From positions 4,270,234-4,334,233 of the forward strand of contig NC_022600.1 of assembly GCF_000484535.1 (NCBI RefSeq): DNA of 64,000 nucleotides, written 5' to 3'. The notes under the pieces are model-generated. The model saw only the letters and a list, made by a program, of their open reading frames with translations. It was not told the DNA's origin and did no database searches. Shown here piece after piece: positions 8,785 through 19,463 of the stretch. The stretch is from Gloeobacter kilaueensis JS1. Lineage in GTDB: Bacteria > Cyanobacteriota > Cyanobacteriia > Gloeobacterales > Gloeobacteraceae. A program made the position numbers and the translations under genes. The number at the start of each line of letters is the position of its first letter. Position 1 is the first letter of the stretch.

Positions 8785-8850
8785 GAACCCTTGTTCGCTT
8801 TCGTATACGGAGCTGCTGCAGGAATTTGGTTGAAACAATCCTTTAATTGT

Positions 8851-9285
8851 TTACGGCAAATCTACGGGTGGATGCCACCCTGCCAGCTCCCACTGCTGAC
8901 GAACGGTGACGGCAATCAAGTTGTTCATCTGCAAAGCAATCACTGTGGCCCGACCGCAGACTGTGTATCCAATCACTCGCGTCCCATCCGGACTCCAGCG
9001 AAAATGCCGGGACCAACGCTGAGTACGAGGATTGAACAGTTTGGTCGATCGGCCTGTTATCGGATCGCGAGCACGGACCTGGGTACCTTTGTAGCTATTG
9101 CAAAGCCGACAACTCAGCCACAAATTCTCTTCTTCGTTCGTTCCACCATAAGCTAGAGGAATAATATGTTCTATTTCAAGACGACCCAGGACATATTTTT
9201 GAGGACTCAGGCAGTAACCACAACGGTCTTGAGCATGTTGGCGAACCCTTTCACGCAGTTCCTCCGAAATGTATCCAGAACTCAT
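8851..9285 (-). CDS. HNH endonuclease
   Basis: The 144-residue protein has an HNH core with zinc cysteines: CGYC near residue 22, IEHIIPLAYGG with the catalytic His pair, then NLWLSCRLCNSYKG. HNH enzymes nick or cut DNA with one metal ion. The start ATG overlaps the stop of the upstream gene as ATGA, so the two are coupled. The C-terminal 60 residues are not recognisable. This pair sits in a cluster of toxin, nuclease and CRISPR genes; a defence or selfish role is an inference. No intron or intein is visible around it. Confidence 0.85.
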   Translation of the reverse strand: MSSGYISEELRERVRQHAQDRCGYCLSPQKYVLGRLEIEHIIPLAYGGTNEEENLWLSCRLCNSYKGTQVRARDPITGRSTKLFNPRTQRWSRHFRWSPDGTRVIGYTVCGRATVIALQMNNLIAVTVRQQWELAGWHPPVDLP

Positions 9286-9677
9286 GGACTCAACGGTGGA
9301 AGCAATCTTCGTTGTACAGCTTCACGTAGAGCCTGGGCCTTACGAAGTAATTGAAACTGATAAATTTGCATCAGCCCAGCAAGTTCGAGACGCTCAAATT
9401 CACCGAGCATACCCGCCTGTTGCCGATTTAGCAATTCACTCAGATGCTGGTCCTGCTGTTCGGGCAATTGCAGTTCGCATAGAGCCAGTACCTGCTCATC
9501 GCTTAGTTTCTCGGCTGCGGTGAAATCGCCTGATTCCGGAGCAGGTGAGACTGGAGCGAGAGAAAGAGCTAGAGCTTCGCTCAAAACCTCTCTAACCTCC
9601 CGGCCAGATACCTGAGCTAGATCCTGGGCACGGCGGTAGATTTCATCCGGTACATCAAGAGTGATCCGCGTTGTCAT
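9282..9677 (-). CDS. RHH-like small protein coupled to HNH endonuclease
   Basis: The 131-residue protein begins TRITLDVPDEIYRRAQDLA, a ribbon-helix-helix-like strand and helix, and has EVLSEALAL as the second helix. The rest is acidic and helical and contains QLPEQQDQHLSELLNRQQAG. It is not a recognised antitoxin family, but its size, position and ATGA overlap with the HNH gene resemble an antidote or regulator placed before an effector. Function unknown. It is preceded by about 90 bases of non-coding DNA that could hold the promoter. Confidence 0.7.
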   Translation of the reverse strand: MTTRITLDVPDEIYRRAQDLAQVSGREVREVLSEALALSLAPVSPAPESGDFTAAEKLSDEQVLALCELQLPEQQDQHLSELLNRQQAGMLGEFERLELAGLMQIYQFQLLRKAQALREAVQRRLLPPLSP

Positions 9678-9770
9678 AGCTTGAGATTCAGAAGAAAGAT
9701 CGCCTCAGCAAACCCTAGCCCACAGGGCGACCAAGACCGTGCCAGGGATATGAGAAGGATTAGCCATGGC

Positions 9771-10493
9771 TTAGAGCGCATCCGGGTCAAGGCCCAGCTC
9801 CCGTAATCGTTGGGCCAGGCGCTCGGCGCGCTGTCGCTCTTGTACAACTTGTTGCTCAGCTTGCACGGCTCGCTGTTGCTCCTGTAAAACCTGTTGCTCA
9901 GCCTCCAGGGCGCGCTCCATCGGAGTCGGGATCACCGTCCCATCAGCGGTCAGCAGGCGCAGACGATCCTCAGGCACTCCAAAAAACAGCTCAAGCTGCC
10001 CACTCCAGAGCCGTCCTGATTCGCTCACCTCAAGCGGCTCGTACTGCCCCTCTACAAGATGAAAACCGCACAGTTCCTGGCTTTGCGGGTCGAACCAGAA
10101 GTACTCGGGCACCCGGAGCACATCCTGATAAATTTGTTTTTTCAAACCGCGATCGATCTCCGCCGTCGATTCTGAGAGAATCTCGACGATCACATTGGGC
10201 AGGCGGCCTCCCTCCTCCCAGACGGTCCAGCTGCGCCGCTCCCGCCGCTCGCAGCCCAGTACTACAAAAAAGTCCGGCCCCCGAAAGTCCTCGGACTTGC
10301 GCTGGGTGAGGCTGTAGTAAATTGTCAGGTTGCCCGAGCAATAAAAATTCTGACGGTCGCGCCAGTGGCTTTCGAGCGACTCGATAAGCACCTGCATCTG
10401 CTTACGATGCCAGTCGGATTCCATTGGAGGTTCGTCACTCCACAGGTCGGTGGGCGGCCAGATAACGTCCGCCGCTGGATTCGGCTGGTACAT
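9771..10493 (-). CDS. Uma2-family (DUF820) putative restriction endonuclease
   Basis: The 240-residue protein has the PD-(D/E)XK layout of cyanobacterial Uma2 proteins: GPDFFVVLG holding the acidic metal ligand, VIVEILSESTAEIDRGLK around the Glu-x-x region, then VPEYFWFDP and an acidic strand. A long Gln/Glu/Arg coiled coil (about residues 190-235, repeats of EQQVLQEQ type) ends the protein. The family is hugely expanded in cyanobacteria and its biological role is not settled. ATG at 10493. It is the intact counterpart of the remnant at 8296-8784. Confidence 0.88.
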   Translation of the reverse strand: MYQPNPAADVIWPPTDLWSDEPPMESDWHRKQMQVLIESLESHWRDRQNFYCSGNLTIYYSLTQRKSEDFRGPDFFVVLGCERRERRSWTVWEEGGRLPNVIVEILSESTAEIDRGLKKQIYQDVLRVPEYFWFDPQSQELCGFHLVEGQYEPLEVSESGRLWSGQLELFFGVPEDRLRLLTADGTVIPTPMERALEAEQQVLQEQQRAVQAEQQVVQERQRAERLAQRLRELGLDPDAL

Positions 10494-10531
10494 GGATAGG
10501 CCCCGCGTCGCGATGGAATTATCTTAGCGAG

Positions 10532-11590
10532 TCAGGCGATGATGCCGCCCCCCAGCACCCGATCGCCCCCGTACCAGACAGCGGCCTGGCCGGGACAGAT
10601 GGCAAACTGGGGGGCGTCCGTAAAGACGATGCGCACTCGATTTTCTGGTAACGGAATAATCGTCGCCTCTACCGGCTGGGCGCGGTAGCGCACCTGCACC
10701 ATAGCCTGGATGGGCGCAGTTGGTTCGGCGATCGAGACCCAGTTCACCTGCCGGGCGATGCATTCGTGGGTGAGGGCTTCCTCGCGCCCACCGACGACGA
10801 CCCGGTTGTTGGCGGCGTCGATGGCAACGACGTAAAGGGGCTGGGCAGCGGCGACACCGAGGCCCCGGCGCTGGCCGACGGTGTAGTGGTGCGCCCCGTC
10901 GTGCTCGCCCAGGATCTTGCCTGCAGTATCGACGATCTCGCCTCTGCGGGTATCGATGTGATTGTCCAGGAAGTTGCGCATCGAGCCCGCCGCTTCCACC
11001 AGACAGAGGTCCATGCTCTCGGGCTTGTGGGCGACGCTCAGGCCCAGTTCGGCGGCGATGGCTCGCGTCTGGTCCTTGGTCAACTCGCCCAGGGGAAAGA
11101 CGGCACTGGCAAGCTGTTCCTGGCTCAGGTCGTAGAGAAAGTAAGACTGGTCCTTGGCTCGATCGACGGCGCGGGCGAGCCAGTGGCGATCGGTTTCAGG
11201 ATCGAAACCGTTGCGGGCGTAGTGGCCGGTGGCGAGCCTATCGATGCCCAGCTTGTGGCGGGCATAGTCGAGCAGCAGGCCAAATTTCAGTTCTTTGTTG
11301 CAGCGCGAACAGGGCAGGGGGGTGACGCCCTGCTGGTAGCCTGTCACCAGAAAATCGACGATCGTCTCCTCGAACTGTTCGCGCACATCGACGATGTGGT
11401 GGGCAATGCCCAACTGCTCGCACACCCGCGCCGCGTCCTTCATCCCGTCGGAGCAGCAGGAACCCTTGCCGCGCATCAGCCAGAGGGTGATCCCCAGCAC
11501 GCGGTAGCCCTGCTGCCGCACGAGGGCAGCGGCGACGGAACTATCGACGCCTCCGGAAAGGGCAGCAGCCAGCTTGATCCCGGCGGTCAT
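10532..11590 (-). CDS. mnmA: tRNA-specific 2-thiouridylase MnmA
   Basis: The 352-residue protein has the PP-loop ATP site SGGVDSS (residues 12-18), the catalytic cysteines Cys97 (in [10 protein letters not shown]) and Cys196 (in ESMDLCLVE), the LATGHYAR and KDQSYFLY signatures and the C-terminal barrel. It thiolates U34 of Lys, Glu and Gln tRNAs. ATG at 11590 has AGGTGG upstream; a GTG six codons earlier is less likely. The radical SAM gene ends 51 bases upstream on the same strand, so co-transcription is possible. Confidence 0.96.
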   Translation of the reverse strand: MTAGIKLAAALSGGVDSSVAAALVRQQGYRVLGITLWLMRGKGSCCSDGMKDAARVCEQLGIAHHIVDVREQFEETIVDFLVTGYQQGVTPLPCSRCNKELKFGLLLDYARHKLGIDRLATGHYARNGFDPETDRHWLARAVDRAKDQSYFLYDLSQEQLASAVFPLGELTKDQTRAIAAELGLSVAHKPESMDLCLVEAAGSMRNFLDNHIDTRRGEIVDTAGKILGEHDGAHHYTVGQRRGLGVAAAQPLYVVAIDAANNRVVVGGREEALTHECIARQVNWVSIAEPTAPIQAMVQVRYRAQPVEATIIPLPENRVRIVFTDAPQFAICPGQAAVWYGGDRVLGGGIIA

Positions 11591-11641
11591 GATCCACCTG
11601 CAAGACACCTTCTCCAGTATGTCCGATCCGGATCGGGGCTT

Positions 11642-14164
11642 TCAGGCTGCCAGATTGAGACCCAGCCGCTTCACCCGGCCCAGGGTAATTTCCAGACCGG
11701 TCTGCTGGGCCAGGAGTTGTGCGATGTCGTCGGGCCTGAGCACCGTTCCGTCGTTGCGGCAGGTGCCGGTGTAGCGAAGAGCGATGGCTTCTGACTCCGC
11801 GCTCACGAGCTCGAGGTCGAGGAGCCAGGGGCGGCAATCGACGGTGCGCGTCTGGCCGGATTTTTTGCTGGTGCGCAGCAGGGGCAGGGTTTCAGAAGCA
11901 AGCAGTTGGGAGATAGCGGCCTGCCAGTCCGTGGGAGCGGAAACCTGGAGGGTGAGTTGGTAGGAAGCGGCGGCGAGTTGGGCAGCGGCAGAAGGGCTCT
12001 TGAGGGGCACTTCCTCGACCGTCACCAGGGCGATGCCATCCGGTAGCTCAGGCCGAAGCTGAGCGCGGAACGCTTCGGGTGTCATCGCTGTCGCCAATTC
12101 AAAATCAACGATTTCACCCTCGCTTTCAAGCCCCAGGGCGAGGGCGGTCGCAATCGAGATGCGCGGCAGGGGATGGAAGCCGTTGGAGTAGGCGAGGGCA
12201 ATGCCCGCTCGCCTGCAGGCGCGCTCCCAGAAGCGCTGCAGATCCAGGTGCCCGATAAAGCGCACCTCTCCCAGTTTGGTAAAGACGGCCCGCAGTCTCG
12301 TGGCAGGTTGGACCGCCGGTCCCTGGGCCTCCACTCGCTCAGGGATGGGAGCCGCAGGGATGACCACATTCGCCCCAAAGTCCTCGCTGCAGACGCCGCA
12401 GTGGGAGCAGGAGTCAAAGGAGCAGTCAGGAACGATCGTTTCGGCGAGTGCCCGCCGGTAGTCCTCCACCAGCCACTGTCGATCGATACCGGTGTCGATA
12501 AAGTCCCAGGGCAGGGGCGAATCGATGGCTGGAGCAACAACATCCCAGCTGCAGCCAGATTCGGCCAGCACCTGCTCCCAGATCCCGAAGAACCTATCCG
12601 GGGCAAACCAGGGATCGTGGCGGGCCACCCCCAGATCCCAGGCGCGGCGAATGGCACGGTGCAGCGAGCGATCGGCGCGGGTGAGCACGTCCTCGAGGCC
12701 CGAAACGCGCAGGTCGGTGAAGTTGGCCTTGACACCCTTGAGACGGCGGAACGCCTGCTGCAAGAGCGCCTGCTTGTGAGCGAGTTCAGCGGCGGTGACC
12801 GTGTGCCACTGGAAGGGCGTAAACGGTTTGGGGGTGAAGTTGGAAATCGTGACGTGGATCTCGAAGCGGCGACGGTTTGGGGCGCGGCACTCGCGCTGCA
12901 GCCAGCCAATCGTCTCGGCGATGCCCAAAACGTCTTCGTCGGTCTCGGTGGGCAGGCCAATCATAAAGTAGAGCTTGACCATGTCCCAACCCTGATCGAA
13001 GGCGGTCTTCACCCCCCTCAGCAATTCTTCGTTGGTGAGCCCTTTGTTAATCACATCGCGCAGCCGCTGGGTACCGGCCTCCGGAGCGAAGGTGAGTCCC
13101 GGCTTGCGCGCCCCGCCGATAATCTGGGCAATCTGTTCGTCGAAGCGGTCCACCCGCTGGGACGGCAAAGAAAGGGAGATGAGGTCGTTACTCAGGGCAT
13201 TCTGCAGCTCGGCTCCCACCGCCGGCAGCGACAGATAATCGGAGCAACTGAGCGAGAGCAGCGAGAACTCGTTGTAGCCGGTGGCCTTCAAGCCTTCGAG
13301 CACCCCTTCTACCACCTGATCGGGGGCAACGTCGCGGGCCGGTCGGGTGAGCATCCCCGGCTGGCAGAAGCGGCAACCCCGCGTGCAGCCCCGGCGCACC
13401 TCGATGGCAAGCCGGTCGTGGACGGTGGCGATAAAGGGCACCAGACCCACAGAGTATTTGGGAATTGGAGCGGCCACCCGCCGCAGCACCCGTGCGGGCA
13501 CTTCAGCGACAGGAACGAGCCCCCCGGCGCTGGGGGCATAAAAGCGCGGCACGTACACACCCGGCACCTGAGCCAGATCCAGCAGCAGCGCCTCGCGAGT
13601 CAGGCCCTGGGCCTTGCCTTCTTCCACCACCAGGCCAATTTCGGCGAGTACCTCCTCGCCGTCGCCGATCACAAAAAAGTCAAAAAATTCGGCGTAAGGT
13701 TCGGGGTTGGAGCTGGCGGTCGGGCCACCGGCAAAGACGAGGGGATGGTGCTCATCCCGCTCGCGCCAGCTTAAAGGCAACCCGGCCAGATCGAGCATTT
13801 CGAGGACGTTGGTGACGCCCAGTTCGTAGGCGAGGGAGAAGCCGATGATGTCGAACTCCGCCAGCGCCCGGCGCGATTCGACCGCAAAAAGCGGTGTGCC
13901 CGTCGAGCGCAACCGTTCAGCAAAGTCGGACCCCGGCAGGTAAGCCCGGTCGCACAGCTGGCGCGGCTGGGTATTGAGGATGTTGTAGAGGATGATGTGG
14001 CCCAGGTTGGAAGCGCCGACTTCGTAAATTTCGGGATAAGAGAGCACCCAGCGCACCCGGCAGGCCGCCCAGTCTTTATGAAATGAACCGCGCTCGTTGC
14101 CCAGATAGCGGGCGGGCGTCTGGATGTCGGCAGTCAAAATCGTGTCGAGGGCGATGGGCGGCAT
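11642..14164 (-). CDS. B12-binding-type radical SAM protein fused to DUF2344 domain
   Basis: The 840-residue protein combines an N-terminal cobalamin-like Rossmann region, a radical SAM core with Cys260, Cys264 and Cys267 in RRGCTRGCRFCQ, a Cys-rich linker (CSFDSCSHCGVC) and a C-terminal DUF2344 domain (FTKLGEVRFIGHLDL, YSNGFHPLPRISIA). This is the architecture of the TIGR03960/TIGR03936 family, widespread in cyanobacteria and Firmicutes, probably an RNA- or protein-modifying enzyme with unknown substrate. ATG at 14164 begins MPPIALDTIL; a further 22 codons upstream (14230) are open but less conserved-looking. Confidence 0.92.
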   Translation of the reverse strand: MPPIALDTILTADIQTPARYLGNERGSFHKDWAACRVRWVLSYPEIYEVGASNLGHIILYNILNTQPRQLCDRAYLPGSDFAERLRSTGTPLFAVESRRALAEFDIIGFSLAYELGVTNVLEMLDLAGLPLSWRERDEHHPLVFAGGPTASSNPEPYAEFFDFFVIGDGEEVLAEIGLVVEEGKAQGLTREALLLDLAQVPGVYVPRFYAPSAGGLVPVAEVPARVLRRVAAPIPKYSVGLVPFIATVHDRLAIEVRRGCTRGCRFCQPGMLTRPARDVAPDQVVEGVLEGLKATGYNEFSLLSLSCSDYLSLPAVGAELQNALSNDLISLSLPSQRVDRFDEQIAQIIGGARKPGLTFAPEAGTQRLRDVINKGLTNEELLRGVKTAFDQGWDMVKLYFMIGLPTETDEDVLGIAETIGWLQRECRAPNRRRFEIHVTISNFTPKPFTPFQWHTVTAAELAHKQALLQQAFRRLKGVKANFTDLRVSGLEDVLTRADRSLHRAIRRAWDLGVARHDPWFAPDRFFGIWEQVLAESGCSWDVVAPAIDSPLPWDFIDTGIDRQWLVEDYRRALAETIVPDCSFDSCSHCGVCSEDFGANVVIPAAPIPERVEAQGPAVQPATRLRAVFTKLGEVRFIGHLDLQRFWERACRRAGIALAYSNGFHPLPRISIATALALGLESEGEIVDFELATAMTPEAFRAQLRPELPDGIALVTVEEVPLKSPSAAAQLAAASYQLTLQVSAPTDWQAAISQLLASETLPLLRTSKKSGQTRTVDCRPWLLDLELVSAESEAIALRYTGTCRNDGTVLRPDDIAQLLAQQTGLEITLGRVKRLGLNLAA

Positions 14165-14347
14165 GAAAATACGTCCAGCAGGACACCCAATATTGTAGGC
14201 CGCCGATAGTCGTCTTTGCGAACTAGACATACAGAAGTAGAAAGGCTATTGACGGCGGCTTTCCAGCGTGGAATACTGACCGTGCGAATGGGTGCGAACA
14301 GACGGCAGCGTTTTGCTGGGAATATTCTTTGATTCGGACAGTTGCTT

Positions 14348-15217
14348 ATGTATCACAGTCGTCTGATCGTCAAACCCGGCTCGACCATCGCCTTAAAAGA
14401 CTACGATCCGCGCTACACGGGCGATTACAAGAACAAGGACGAAGCGAAGGGCAAACTCGAGGGTGACGTTCAGCAGCTTGCCCAGTACCAGGATGTTCTT
14501 TATGCCCAGAACTCCTACGCAGTGCTCATCGTCTTTCAGGCGATGGACGCAGCGGGCAAAGACAGCACGATCAAGCACGTGATGTCGGGCGTCAACCCCC
14601 AGGGCTGCCAGGTCTACAGCTTCAAAGCGCCCTCGGCTGAGGAACTGGATCACGACTATCTCTGGCGCTCGGCGAAGGTGGTGCCGGAGCGGGGACGGAT
14701 CGGCATCTTCAACCGCTCCCACTACGAGGAGGTGCTGGTGGTGCGGGTGCATCCGGAACTACTGGACAGGCAACAGTTGCCGGCGTCCGCCAGAAAAGGA
14801 GACATCTGGAAGGAGCGCTTCGAGCAGATCAACAACTTCGAGAAGTACCTGAGCGCCAACGGCATCGTCATTCTCAAATTTTTCTTGAACGTCTCCAGGG
14901 ACGAGCAAAAAAAGCGCTTTCTTGAGCGGATCGACGAGCCTGAGAAAAACTGGAAATTTTCAGCGAGCGATGCGGCGGAGCGCGCCTACTGGAAAGATTA
15001 CATGCGCGCCTACGAAGCCGTTTTTAATGCCACCAGCACCGAATGGGCACCCTGGTACATCATCCCCGCCGACCGCAAGTGGTTTACCCGGCTGGCAGTC
15101 GCAGACATTATCTGCGAGCGCCTGAAGCAACTGCACCTGCAGTATCCCGTGCCGCTGGAGGCCCACAAAAAAGACCTCCTCAAGGCCAGGGAAGTCCTGG
15201 AGAGTGAAAAAGATTAG
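14348..15217 (+). CDS. ppk2: polyphosphate kinase 2 family protein
   Basis: The 289-residue protein has the PPK2 Walker A motif MDAAGKDSTIKH, lid-region arginines, Walker B-like RIGIFNRSHYEEVLV and the late PADRKWFTR motif. PPK2 enzymes move phosphate between polyphosphate and nucleoside di- or monophosphates. The length fits the single-domain short class. ATG at 14348 is preferred to an upstream TTG (14342). It stands alone on the plus strand, divergent from the radical SAM gene and 45 bases before pgm, so it may share a transcript with pgm and the phosphatase. Confidence 0.94.
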   Translation: MYHSRLIVKPGSTIALKDYDPRYTGDYKNKDEAKGKLEGDVQQLAQYQDVLYAQNSYAVLIVFQAMDAAGKDSTIKHVMSGVNPQGCQVYSFKAPSAEELDHDYLWRSAKVVPERGRIGIFNRSHYEEVLVVRVHPELLDRQQLPASARKGDIWKERFEQINNFEKYLSANGIVILKFFLNVSRDEQKKRFLERIDEPEKNWKFSASDAAERAYWKDYMRAYEAVFNATSTEWAPWYIIPADRKWFTRLAVADIICERLKQLHLQYPVPLEAHKKDLLKAREVLESEKD

Positions 15218-15232
15218 CAAAGACTATTTTAG

Positions 15233-16896
<1,664 letters not shown>

Positions 16897-16897
<1 letters not shown>

Positions 16898-17535
16898 TGA
16901 GCCTGCATCTGTATTTATTGCGGCACGGCGAGACGATCTACAGCCAGACGGGCAGCTACTGTGGCCGGATCGATCCGGAGCTGACCGAGGCAGGGACGCT
17001 GATGGCAGCGGACTTTGCGCGGGCCTACCGCGATCTGGACTGGCAGGCGGTCTACGTGAGCCCGATGCGGCGGACGATCGCCACCGCTGCCCCCCTGTGC
17101 GAGGCGGCGGGAATCGCCATGCAGTTGCACGAGGGTCTACTTGAAATCGACTACGGCGAGTGGGAGGGGCTCACCGCCGAAATTGTCCGCGAAAAGTATC
17201 CTGAAGACTACCTGCGCTGGCTCGCCGAACCGGCCTGGAATCCCCCCACTGGGGGTGAAACTTCCGTCGAGATCGCTGTCCGCTCCGCCGCTGTCGTAGC
17301 CGAAATCCAGCAGCGCCATCCAAAGGGCAATGTTCTGGTCGTCTCCCACAAGGCAACGATCCGGATCGTGCTCTGTAGCTTGCTGGGCATCGACCTGGGC
17401 CGCTACCGCGACCGCATCGATGTACCGGCTGCCTCTTTGAGCCTCGTCAAGTTCGACGTCCACGGCCCCCTCCTGCAGCGGCTGGGCGATCGGTCCTACA
17501 TGAGTGAAGCGCTACGGCTGCGGCCCGGCACCTGA
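16897..17535 (+). CDS. histidine phosphatase family protein
   Basis: The 212-residue protein opens with LLRHGET, the RHG motif with the phosphorylated His, followed by SPMRRTIATA, the acid region LEIDYGEWEG and a second His in VVSHKATIR. This is the phosphoglycerate-mutase-like superfamily; it could be a sugar-phosphate phosphatase or cofactor-independent from mutase activity. It is translationally coupled to pgm, so a phosphosugar substrate is a reasonable guess. Its end meets the minE end in a shared hairpin (17529-17547). Confidence 0.9.
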
Positions 17536-17547
17536 GAATTTCAGGTG
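17529..17547. terminator. hairpin spanning the two convergent stop codons
   Basis: CACCTGA (17529-17535) and TCAGGTG (17541-17547) form a perfect 7-bp stem with a GAATT loop. It contains the TGA of the phosphatase gene and the TGA of minE on opposite strands. There is no clear T-run, so it may be a bidirectional attenuator or 3'-end stabiliser rather than a full intrinsic terminator. Confidence 0.5.
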
Positions 17548-17816
17548 TGCTCAGGCCGGATGCGGCGGATGGGCACGTTGGCGATCAAGGCGGTGGAGCC
17601 GCGCTCGCGCTCGAGGCTCACGTCGAATTTTTCGCTCTCGTCCACCTCGAAGTAGCGCACGATCACATCGAGGATTTCCTGTCGCAGCCGCTCGATCGTC
17701 TGGGGAGCGATGTCGGTGCGATCGACGGCGAGGACCATCTTGAGGCGGTCCTTGGCGACGGAGCCGCTGGCGGGTTTGTTGCGGTTAAAGAAGCGGTCGA
17801 GCAGTTCGAGAACCAT
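17541..17816 (-). CDS. minE: cell division topological specificity factor MinE
   Basis: The 91-residue protein begins with the membrane-targeting helix VLELLDRFFNR, then the MinD-interacting segment AKDRLKMVLAVDR, and the dimer domain with EILDVIVRYFEVD. MinE makes MinCD oscillate so that the Z-ring forms at mid-cell. ATG at 17816 follows an AAGGAAGG-like site; a GTG one codon earlier is the alternative. It is the last gene of minC-minD-minE, 11 bases after minD. Confidence 0.95.
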   Translation of the reverse strand: MVLELLDRFFNRNKPASGSVAKDRLKMVLAVDRTDIAPQTIERLRQEILDVIVRYFEVDESEKFDVSLERERGSTALIANVPIRRIRPEHT

Positions 17817-17827
17817 CACACCTTCCT

Positions 17828-18634
17828 TCAGCGTCCGGTAAACAGTGCGCGCAGCCGGGCAATGAAGCCGTTGCTGGCCGGGGGTTTGAGATCCATCAAG
17901 GGCACATCCTCCCCTTCGAGGCGGCGGGCAATGTTGAGAAATGCCTGACCGGCGGGGGGCGGACTGGCCGTGAGCACGATCGGTTCCCCCTTGTTGGTGG
18001 TGACGATCACCTGCTCGTCCTCGGGCACGACGCCAAGCAGCTTTACAGCGAGAATCTCGAGCACATCGTCCACCGACATCATGTCGTTGGCCTGGACCAT
18101 CTGGCTGCGGTAGCGGTTGAGGACCAGCCGGGGCTGGCGCAGCCCACCCGCCTCCAATAGGCCAATCACCCGGTCAGCGTCGCGCACGGCGGACACTTCC
18201 GGAGTGGTGACCACGACTGCTTCCTGGGCACCGGCAATTGCGTTGCGGAAGCCCTGCTCGATCCCTGCCGGGCAATCGACCAGCACGTAGTCGAACGTCT
18301 CGGCCAAGCGGCCTGTAATTTCCTGCATCTGGTCGGGGGTGATCGCCGACTTGTCGCGGGTCTGGGCCGCCGGTAACAGCGCCAGGCTGGTCTGGCGCTT
18401 GTCGCGCACCAGCGCCTGTTCCATACGGCAATCGCCCGAGAGCACATCGAGGATCGTGTAGACCACGCGATTTTCTAAGCCCAGCAGCAGATCGAGGTTG
18501 CGCAGGCCAAAGTCCGCATCGACGAGCACCACCGACTTGCCACGGGCGGCGAGCGCCATGCCCAGGTTGGCGGAGGCGGTTGTTTTGCCGACACCGCCCT
18601 TGCCCGAAGTAATAACGATTATTTTGCCGCTCAT
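17828..18634 (-). CDS. minD: septum site-determining ATPase MinD
   Basis: The 268-residue protein has the deviant Walker A GKGGVGKTT (residues 11-19), the DADFGLRNLDLLLG switch, VDCPAGIE, and a C-terminal amphipathic membrane helix (NGFIARLRALF). MinD binds the membrane with ATP and recruits MinC and MinE. ATG at 18634 starts MSGKIIVITSG, one base after the minC stop, with GGAGG inside the end of minC. Seven further upstream codons are open but overlap minC. Confidence 0.97.
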   Translation of the reverse strand: MSGKIIVITSGKGGVGKTTASANLGMALAARGKSVVLVDADFGLRNLDLLLGLENRVVYTILDVLSGDCRMEQALVRDKRQTSLALLPAAQTRDKSAITPDQMQEITGRLAETFDYVLVDCPAGIEQGFRNAIAGAQEAVVVTTPEVSAVRDADRVIGLLEAGGLRQPRLVLNRYRSQMVQANDMMSVDDVLEILAVKLLGVVPEDEQVIVTTNKGEPIVLTASPPPAGQAFLNIARRLEGEDVPLMDLKPPASNGFIARLRALFTGR

Positions 18635-18635
18635 C

Positions 18636-19349
18636 TTAATTGCGCCTCCGGGCAAATTCGGTTGTCACTGCAATATGAATGGTGTTGTCCTGAATAAACG
18701 CCACCTCCGGCTGGGGTTGGGCCGGAACCTCGTCCGGCGCTCGCGCCACCCGTTCGGCGATGCGCAGCTGGGTGGGCCGCAGCCGCAGAGCGAAGATAAG
18801 AGCGCGGGTGTTGCCGCGTGCTCCAGCGTGGGCCATCCCCCGGAGCGTGCCCCATACCAGTATGTCGCCGTCCGCGATCAATTCTGCCCCCGGATTCACG
18901 TCGCCGACGACGACGATCGTGCCGGGATGGGCCAGACACATGCCCGAGCGCAGCGTCGTCTGAACATACAGAGGCTCGACCTGCACAACCTCGGGGGACT
19001 TTTCCCCTTCTTGAGGTGCTTTTTTCTCCGGCTGATCGACAGAAAAACCAGCGACCGCCGCCGCCACCGCCGTCTGCCTGCGCCCGGTTCTCACCCGCAT
19101 CAGGTGCAACTGCTGGCCGGCAAGCGCCTCGTCGAGGGCCGTCAACTGCTGACCGTCGAGTAGCCGGTCTCCTACCTCCAGCACAACGCTCGCCCCGCCC
19201 TGCCACAGACGTTCACCGGCGTTGAGCCGATGCTGCAGTTGCAGAACAATTTCATCCCACGGCAATTCGACCGGGAGAATCAGGCGCAATCCCTCAGGAG
19301 ACCCTTTGAAGGTAACCTGGGCAGGAAGGGAATTTGGCAGAGTCTGCAT
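18636..19349 (-). CDS. minC: septum site-determining protein MinC
   Basis: The 237-residue protein starts MQTLPNSLPAQVTFKG, with an N-terminal FtsZ-inhibiting domain (LVLEVGDRLLDGQQL nearby) and a C-terminal beta-helix (SGMCLAHPGTIVVVGDV, then NPGAELIADGDILVWG and GAARG-like GARGNTRALIFA). The linker is basic and Pro/Glu-rich. The frame is open upstream to 19667, but that part is antisense to rsmA and is not MinC. First gene of the min operon, divergent from rsmA across 114 bases. Confidence 0.93.
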   Translation of the reverse strand: MQTLPNSLPAQVTFKGSPEGLRLILPVELPWDEIVLQLQHRLNAGERLWQGGASVVLEVGDRLLDGQQLTALDEALAGQQLHLMRVRTGRRQTAVAAAVAGFSVDQPEKKAPQEGEKSPEVVQVEPLYVQTTLRSGMCLAHPGTIVVVGDVNPGAELIADGDILVWGTLRGMAHAGARGNTRALIFALRLRPTQLRIAERVARAPDEVPAQPQPEVAFIQDNTIHIAVTTEFARRRN

Positions 19350-19463
19350 GAACGGGCGGCTTCTGGCGGCGGAGGCAAAAAGGTTGCCGAATAGTGTAGC
19401 ACGGGATGTTACTGGTGCCGGTGACGCTACGGCTACCGAAAATCCACGATAGAAGGCTTTCTG

